Shown here: positions 58,216 to 64,000 of the stretch, piece by piece
Position numbering within the stretch: the first letter of the stretch is position 1
Layout: the number at the start of each line of letters is the position of its first letter
Assembly (NCBI RefSeq): GCF_028640845.1
Contig: NC_080541.1
Coordinates: 158,232,502 to 158,296,501 of the forward strand
Origin: Ahaetulla prasina
Taxonomy: Eukaryota > Chordata > Lepidosauria > Squamata > Colubridae
Direction of reading: 5' to 3'
Length of the DNA stretch: 64,000 nucleotides
Translations under genes and position numbers: made by a program
The notes under the pieces: generated by a model
What the model was told of the DNA's origin: nothing
The model's database searches: none
The model's input: only the letters and a program-made list of their open reading frames with translations

Positions 58216-58230
58216 GTTGCCCCTGGCAAC
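58216..58230. promoter_or_regulatory. RFX X-box palindrome 2
   Basis: GTTGCCCCTGGCAAC, perfect 6-bp half sites with a 3-bp spacer, 114 bp after the first. Confidence 0.5.
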
Positions 58231-60530
58231 TGTTCCATTTTGCAGTTCAGACCCTCAAGAAGATCACTAGTCATTAAATTTTTATGGTGGATTTTTTTCC
58301 AACAGGGTATTTATTGACAAGTTAAATATGTATTGTCTATATTCAGATATTCAGAGACTTACAGCCTTTGATCCAAAGCTTTTTATATCATTCATTTGCA
58401 TTAACTTTTGACAGGTATTTCTTCATTGAGCTCAGCAAAACTATAGCAAGACCTACAGCAGCTCTTTCTGGTCTCGCTGCTAATGATTATTATTGAAGTA
58501 AGTACACAGAACAACACTCAGAACTACCACTTGTTGAATATGTTGACAAGCTTCCAAACAGCTAGAGAACAATATGATCCATTGAATATGGTAATATCTT
58601 GATTTTTTTCCTGAATATTAATATCAAGCAAATACCTTATATTTTTTTCTAGGATAATTCTATTCTGAAAAAACATGGCAGAAGGTCTATAAAATAATAA
58701 ATGATGTAGCAAACACAAAACCAAACCAAACCACCAATATCCAAGTTCTAGGTTTGGGATCATCAAATGAAATGCAGCCCTAATATAAATATTCATTCAA
58801 GGAGCACACCGTTAATTTAACATTTAATGTAATACTCTGTTATTAAGTTGCGATTATGGTAATCGGATAAAGACGTGAGCATGGTAACTGCTTTTTCCCC
58901 CCTGCTTTATTTTATATTTATCAAGGATAGAATTTACCCACAATAACGGAAAATAAAATCCAAAATCAGAACATTTTTTAATTCTGCCTCCATATCTGCA
59001 TCTTTTATCACATTTCCCCCAACATCTCATTAGTCACAGCTGGATAATGCCTGGTAAACCAGAGGGGTAAACCACATAATTATTTTGGATATATAATATA
59101 TTCACAGGCGGTTTGCAAGCCGTCCTTTTGCCTATTGTTCAAAAATCTTCTCACTAATCATTTAATGCACTTTAATTAAAAATAGGCAAGAGTATCATTT
59201 GGTGTGATCGTATCTTCAAAAAGGAGCTCACATACACTTCTTTGATAAATTTTTAAAAGTTTCACTGGTTGCTGAAAATACATACCTGGGATATCTAATT
59301 TTATAAACAAGCCAAATTAAAACCTCTTTTCAATTTTCATTCTGGGTAAGCAATCCCAAAGTTTTACAGCTCTAGCCAAAGTTGGGAGATAATTGGAGTT
59401 TTTAGCACTGAGACTGTCTTTATCAGTTGTATGTAAAGGATATGACATTTTCCTTTATTTTCACTTTATCCTCATTACAATCTAATATACCAACGATCAT
59501 AATATTGAAATATATTTTAAATACAAGAGATCAGGACATTATATAACTAAACAGGTGTTTGCCTTGTCAAGGTGATGGAAGATAAAAATAAATATGCAAA
59601 ATCCCCTTCTGTTATTTGTGTTACTACACTAGAAGAATGGCATTTGCATGAGATTTGTCTTCCACATGGCATCCACCAAGCTGATAGAAAATGTCTACTG
59701 ATGTTGAAAAAAGAAGAATGGAACAAGAAGCTATTTTGTTGTTATATTTATATTTATATATTCAAATCAACTGATTTTTTTTTATAATATTCAACTTAGT
59801 TTCAGCATTTTCTAAGTTCTCAGTAGCTTCCTCAATGGCTCTACTTATAGTCTATTTTTCTCTTCTTCTAATACACCTTCATAATTCCCAATTTCTTCTT
59901 TAAAAATTTACTAAAATGAGTTAAACCTTTTGTCTAACTACGTACAATTAAATTCCAGCATGCCTAAATGTCTATTTCTTAGAGCAGGTTCTAAAAACCA
60001 TTCAGGAAAACCTATTTTTATTTCATGACACATATGAAGTTATTAAGTAAAGGAACCTGGCATGAATACAACATTCCGTTTGACTGTATGTATATCTGAA
60101 ATCATCTATATAATAATGCTTCATAAAAATGTGACCAATCTTCTATATATTTCTTCTGGATGTAAATGTAAATACTTAAGAGAATCAAATCATTATTTCT
60201 TGAGGAAGGCAATGATGACATATTTCCTAATGTTATCCTTAGTTTGACTGCATAATCTGATTTTTATACTAATAATGGCACAAGGTCATGCCTGGTTCAC
60301 ATATATCATGGTTTCTTTATTAATTAGAGAGCGGTATGAGCAGACTTTTCTGGAAAAAAATGTTTCATACACAAATTCAAATTGTTTTATAATAGCTTTC
60401 TGTTACTTCAGTGGGTAGCAGCACCTGTTCAACATTGTCTGTATTCAAAATAATAATAATAATAAGCAGGATTTGGGCCTGGTTAGTAATTGAACAGGAG
60501 ATCAGGAGGAATTCCAGGAGTGTAGGCTAA

Positions 60531-60700
60531 CCTGGTTACTTAAAGATCTGAGAAATCATTAGTGATAAATAATTTGGATACTTTGGCCAAGAAAACTGCA
60601 TTAGTATGTTCATGTGGTCACCAAGAGGTGGGATCAATTCAATTTACTTTACCATATCTGCGTAGTATTAGCAGCAGTGAATTTGTTGACTCAACACTGG
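60531..60700 (+). mobile_element. Possible RTE/Bov-B-type 3' fragment
   Basis: 'gaaatcattagtgataaata', 'tttggccaagaaaactgcat', 'catgtggtcaccaagagg' recall a squamate RTE-type 3' end. Diverged and partial. Confidence 0.35.
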
Positions 60701-61489
60701 AAAAGATGCATTCAGCCCTCTTCATTTAAGAGTAAGTGGTAAGGCAGAAGCAACCTGCCATTGCTAGCAACAATCAACACAGAGTCGAAATGACGGACCA
60801 ATGGGATAGCATCTTTAGAAGTGGTGTCTTTAGAAGATGTTACAAACTTGTTATTTTGCAGCTGAATCCTAACAAAAGGCTTGCCTCAACACTTTTACCA
60901 TACAAATATATATCAACAAAACCCTCCTCCCTGTTGCCCTAAATATTTGTATTTTTTTTTATAGACATCAATATTCTCCTTGTAATTTTAACTAGTGGGG
61001 GCAGAACAACTGTGTGAGTTAAAGAGACATAAAGGAAATCCAAAGATGGGATGAGCCTTTAACCCTGAAGTGAGATTTAAGAAACATCCTCTGGCTAAAT
61101 AAAACTGCTGTGCTTACAAAACGTCTGTACTGCAAAGAAGCATGTTAAATGCTCAGAGTGGAAATAATGTTGAACACAGCAAAAGTACTTGCAAACACTT
61201 TTAACCCATTCTCTAACTTCATGCACAGCCAAAAACAACTAAAACAACAGTGAGGGACCAAGGTTATATCTATAGCGGGTGTTGCTATCACAGAAATGGC
61301 TTCGAATGTATCCTGGTGGATATGGAATTAGATAAGCAGTATGGAATTAGTATCAAAACATTCATGGATAAAATCTATTGTACTAGAAATCCAGTTAAGA
61401 GTTTTTATGAATGAATTCATTTTAAAATGGTGACCTGATTGTTTGGGATGGAGGGAGAATGGTTGGATTAATTCTGAATATTTTTATTT
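60701..61489. other. Upstream flank, nothing recognised
   Basis: No gene or repeat family identified. Confidence 0.4.
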
Positions 61490-61725
61490 GTCACAACAGT
61501 ATACGCAAACATTGACATAAAACAACAACACATCATATAAACATATATATAAGCAAAAGTATAAAACAACTATATTAATTTGATACAATGAAAGGGAACA
61601 ATAGGGCAGGAATGGTAGGCACTTTTGTGCTCTTATGCACGCCCCTTATAGTCCTCTTAGGAATGGGTTGAGATCAATAGTAGACAGTTTTTGATTGAAG
61701 TTTTTGGGATTTTGAGAAGAGACAC
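61490..61725 (-). mobile_element. LINE 3' end (unclassified), inverted
   Basis: Same family as 8936-9190 ('gaaagggaacaatagggcag', 'cttatgcacgccccttatag', 'tgagatcaatagtagacag'). Confidence 0.65.
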
Positions 61726-62734
61726 TCTCTTCACATTATGTCTGAGACACTCTCTTGATTGTTATTGAAATGCTATTGAAAACAAGCATTTAAATGAAAG
61801 TTGTTGCTAGGTATGAAGAGTGAAAAAACCAAGTCATTTTTGTCAATTAATGTAAAAAGTCAACTGGGAAACAATAGATTAATGTGATAAAAGTGATATG
61901 CTGTCTGAGTTTGCTTATTCCCAACCTGAATATTTGGAAAGAACACATGTAGTCCTAAAATGTTTTAGGGATTCTGTAATCTTTATTTCAAATGAAACAG
62001 GTAGATGCTACTCCCTACCCTCCTCATTTTGTGCTGCTCATGGAAGTTGGACCATGAAGCAATATTAATTTTTAATATCAGCATTCATCATCAACTATTT
62101 TTCTAGGTATTGTCAACCTATTTCAGTATTTTATGTAATAGCTAGGGTATATGAGTGTGCACGGAATGATGTGTTTGATTTCAGTTTTTAAATTCTATAC
62201 AAAAAACACTATAAATCCTTCTTTCCTTTGTGCTTTCTCTTCTTGGTTTATGTAATTATCTAACTGCCTCTGAATGTTAGTCTGAGAGAAATATCCAAAG
62301 GATAAAACCATGGGACATGATGAAGGAAGAAAGGTTTAAACCTTTGAATGACACATGATAAAGGATAAGGACAGTTTGGGCAATAAATATTGTTAGTGAG
62401 ACATTACATCATAGTACAGTTGGCACCAAAGCGTACCAGGAGAAAATTTAGAAAAAAAAATGAATCCTAAGAATTTATTATCTATTATCATGTCACATTC
62501 AGTCATAGATTTATACCAGGAAGTATTTGTTCGTCATCCTCAATATTAGTACATATTATGATACGTGTGTTCTAAGGGTTCATTCACTGTTCTAAGGCAT
62601 GAACGTGCTCTAATAGAAAGGTTCAGTCATGCATAAAGCTTAATGGTTGCATTTAAATATCAGGGTAAACATAACAAACGAAAAACATTCTGGCCTAGTA
62701 AGTTGTCTCAGTTTGGTTATTTATGATGTACAGT
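61726..62734. other. Upstream flank, nothing recognised
   Basis: No gene or repeat family identified. Confidence 0.4.
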
Positions 62735-62879
62735 TAGTAGCTGGCAATCGAGGTATTGAGTCCCTCAAAGCTCCATTTTATCCCTTATGCTTTTTAACAT
62801 CTTCATGAAGCTGCTGGGAGTGGTCATCCATGGATATCAACTGAAGTGCCATCAATACACAAATGATACCCTGATTTAT
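62735..62879 (+). pseudogene. Diverged L2 RT fragment
   Basis: Reads V-P-Q-S-S-I-L-S-L-M-L-F-N-I-F-M-K, then Q-Y-T-N-D-T-L-I-Y-I, the L2 motifs V-P-Q-G-S-I-L-S and Y-A-D-D with catalytic changes. It is joined directly to the tail of a different LINE at about 62880. Confidence 0.7.
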
Positions 62880-63030
62880 ATTGACCATCAATTGTGTTGT
62901 AAATGTTGTACCTTGATGAACGTATCTTTTCTTTTATGTACACTGAGAGCATATGCACCAAGACAAATTCCTTGTGTGTCTAATCACACTTGACCAATAA
63001 AAAATTCTATTCTGTTCTATTCTATTCTTT
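62880..63030 (+). mobile_element. AATAG-tailed LINE 3' end with short ATTCT array
   Basis: 'tgaccatcaattgtgttgta', 'ccttgatgaacgtatctttt', 'gcaccaagacaaattccttg', AATAAA and four degenerate ATTCT units. Confidence 0.88.
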
Positions 63031-63528
63031 ACTTCTCCTTTTCATCTAATACAAGCATAGCCATCGGTCTTCCAAACTAGTGCTTGGGCAGGGTAATGGA
63101 TTGGGTAACAGCCAATAAACTGGCTGAATGGTGTCCTGCCTGTCCTAGAAGGTCTGCATTGACCTTAAAGGAACAAGTTTGTACTTTGGGATGCTCTTGG
63201 ATATATTATTTCGCAGATGTGCCTATTAAATCATTATGCCATAAACTGAGCACATTGGACCTCCTAGAAGCTGGGTGCCCTGATAGGCTCTGTGATTGCA
63301 GGAGTGAGCCACAGACTAAAAGAGAGATCAAAGGAGTGGTCAGAGTGAGCAAGAGCTACTATGTTTTTACAAGCCAGGCATTAACCATATTAGAAGGATT
63401 GGACTGTGAGCTGGCCCTGCTGGGATGCCTGTTGCTGAAGGAGCTGACTGAAAGCCGTGACAGAGAAATGGGCCAGAGGAAAAGATGTGGGTCACTTTTC
63501 AAACCTGCTGTTAATCACCTTTATTATG
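63031..63528. other. Upstream flank, nothing recognised
   Basis: A 155-codon open frame at 63084-63551 has no recognisable domain and runs into the MITE that follows. Treated as chance. Confidence 0.4.
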
Positions 63529-63536
63529 CTGTGGGC

Positions 63537-63978
63537 AGTGGTGAAATCTGAACTGGTTTACTACAGATTTGCTGGTTGTACATGTGCAAGCATGTGCAGT
63601 GCACACCATGCACCAAATGCGAGGTGCGCACAGATGCGTGCAGTGCACCGCCAAAAGGAGACATGGGGTAAGTAGAACAGCGCATGGGTGGTGGTGGTGG
63701 TAATCAGCTGTGGCGCCTATATTGGCCAAGTAGGTAGTAAAAAAATGCTTTTAAAAGTAAAAAAAAGGCTCTGACGATTGCACAGCTCAGCTGTGATCGT
63801 CAGAGCCTTTTTTTACCTTTTAAAAGCATTTTTTAAAAGAAGTGGCAGGCGGGAAGCGGGCAATTGGGTGGGCATGGGTGGGGTGGGCAGGGATTTTTGC
63901 TACCAGTTCTCCGAACCACCCTCCACCATCACTACCAGATTGGCCAATCCGGTCCAAACTGGGAGCATTTCACCCCTG
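63537..63978. mobile_element. hAT-type MITE, 442 bp, with a long internal hairpin
   Basis: Perfect 8-bp duplication GCTGTGGG (63529-63536, 63979-63986). Termini 'cagtggtgaaat' and 'atttcacccctg'. The inside holds an inverted repeat at 63738-63834. Confidence 0.93.
63738..63834. repeat. Near-perfect hairpin with arms of about 47 bp
   Basis: Left arm AAAATGCTTTTAAAAGTA.. through GGCTCTGACGAT to CACAGC. The right arm is its complement with one single-base and one 2-3-base difference. The loop is a few bases. Confidence 0.92.
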
Positions 63979-64000
63979 GCTGTGGGCCTTGTGTTGGCTA

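Larger units (their letters stand above)
57261..60530. other. Upstream flank, apparently unique, with two X-box palindromes
   Basis: About 3.3 kb without a recognised repeat or coding segment. X-box type palindromes at 58089-58101 and 58216-58230. A (AAT)n run near 60450. Confidence 0.45.

Noticed and set aside
63084..63551. 155-codon frame near the window end
   Set aside because: No recognisable motif. It overlaps the hAT MITE and its target site, so it is unlikely to be a real gene.
48420..64000. FPGT, the mammalian upstream neighbour of TNNI3K
   Set aside because: No long exon or recognisable FPGT motif on either strand. It may lie further upstream.

Overview
The window is vertebrate nuclear DNA, most likely from a squamate and probably a colubroid snake. 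It holds the 5' part of one host gene surrounded by many transposable elements. The lineage call rests on the repeats: CR1, L2 and L1 LINEs, a LINE whose 3' tails run into (AATAG)n arrays (a combination I recall from advanced snakes), tRNA-derived SINEs, many short hAT-type MITEs and Mag-like Ty3/Gypsy elements. No bacterial-type gene organisation is present.

Host gene. Five coding exons on the minus strand spell the first 148 residues of TNNI3K, the cardiac ankyrin-repeat kinase. They lie at 48380-48419 (start codon), 47611-47719, 29992-30077, 29069-29166 and 28509-28619. All have GT/AG borders and compatible phases. Positions 1-28508 are intron 5, which is incomplete here, and 48420-64000 is upstream flank. 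I found no sixth exon and no FPGT exon. A MEF2-type box lies about 120 bp upstream of the start codon.

Intron 5 (1-28508). It holds a SINE split by a solo LTR (3.5-4.5 kb), an L2 3' end, a LINE with an AATAG tail, a 120-bp and a 44-bp hAT MITE, a second candidate solo LTR (11.4-12.0 kb), and a nested cluster at 13.4-22.2 kb. In that cluster an AATAG-tailed LINE was hit by a Mag-like Gypsy element and by a CR1, and the Gypsy was in turn hit by an L2.

Intron 2 (30078-47610). It holds L2, SINE and hAT MITE copies, a 2-kb ORF-less L1-like insertion with a 15-bp target duplication, a 1.6-kb CR1, a recent 1.6-kb tandem duplication (43.7-46.9 kb) and a truncated L1 with a G-rich tract beside exon 2. 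Intron 1 carries its own 177-bp tandem duplication.

Upstream flank (48.4-64 kb). It holds a foldback repeat next to a decayed second Mag-like Gypsy with intact target duplication but only 21 bp of 3' LTR, several hAT MITEs (one with a long internal hairpin, one with an NRF1-type palindrome), L2 and LINE tails, and a pair of RFX X-box palindromes in otherwise non-repetitive DNA.

All protein, motif and repeat identities come from reading the sequence and from memory of the families. No database search was run.
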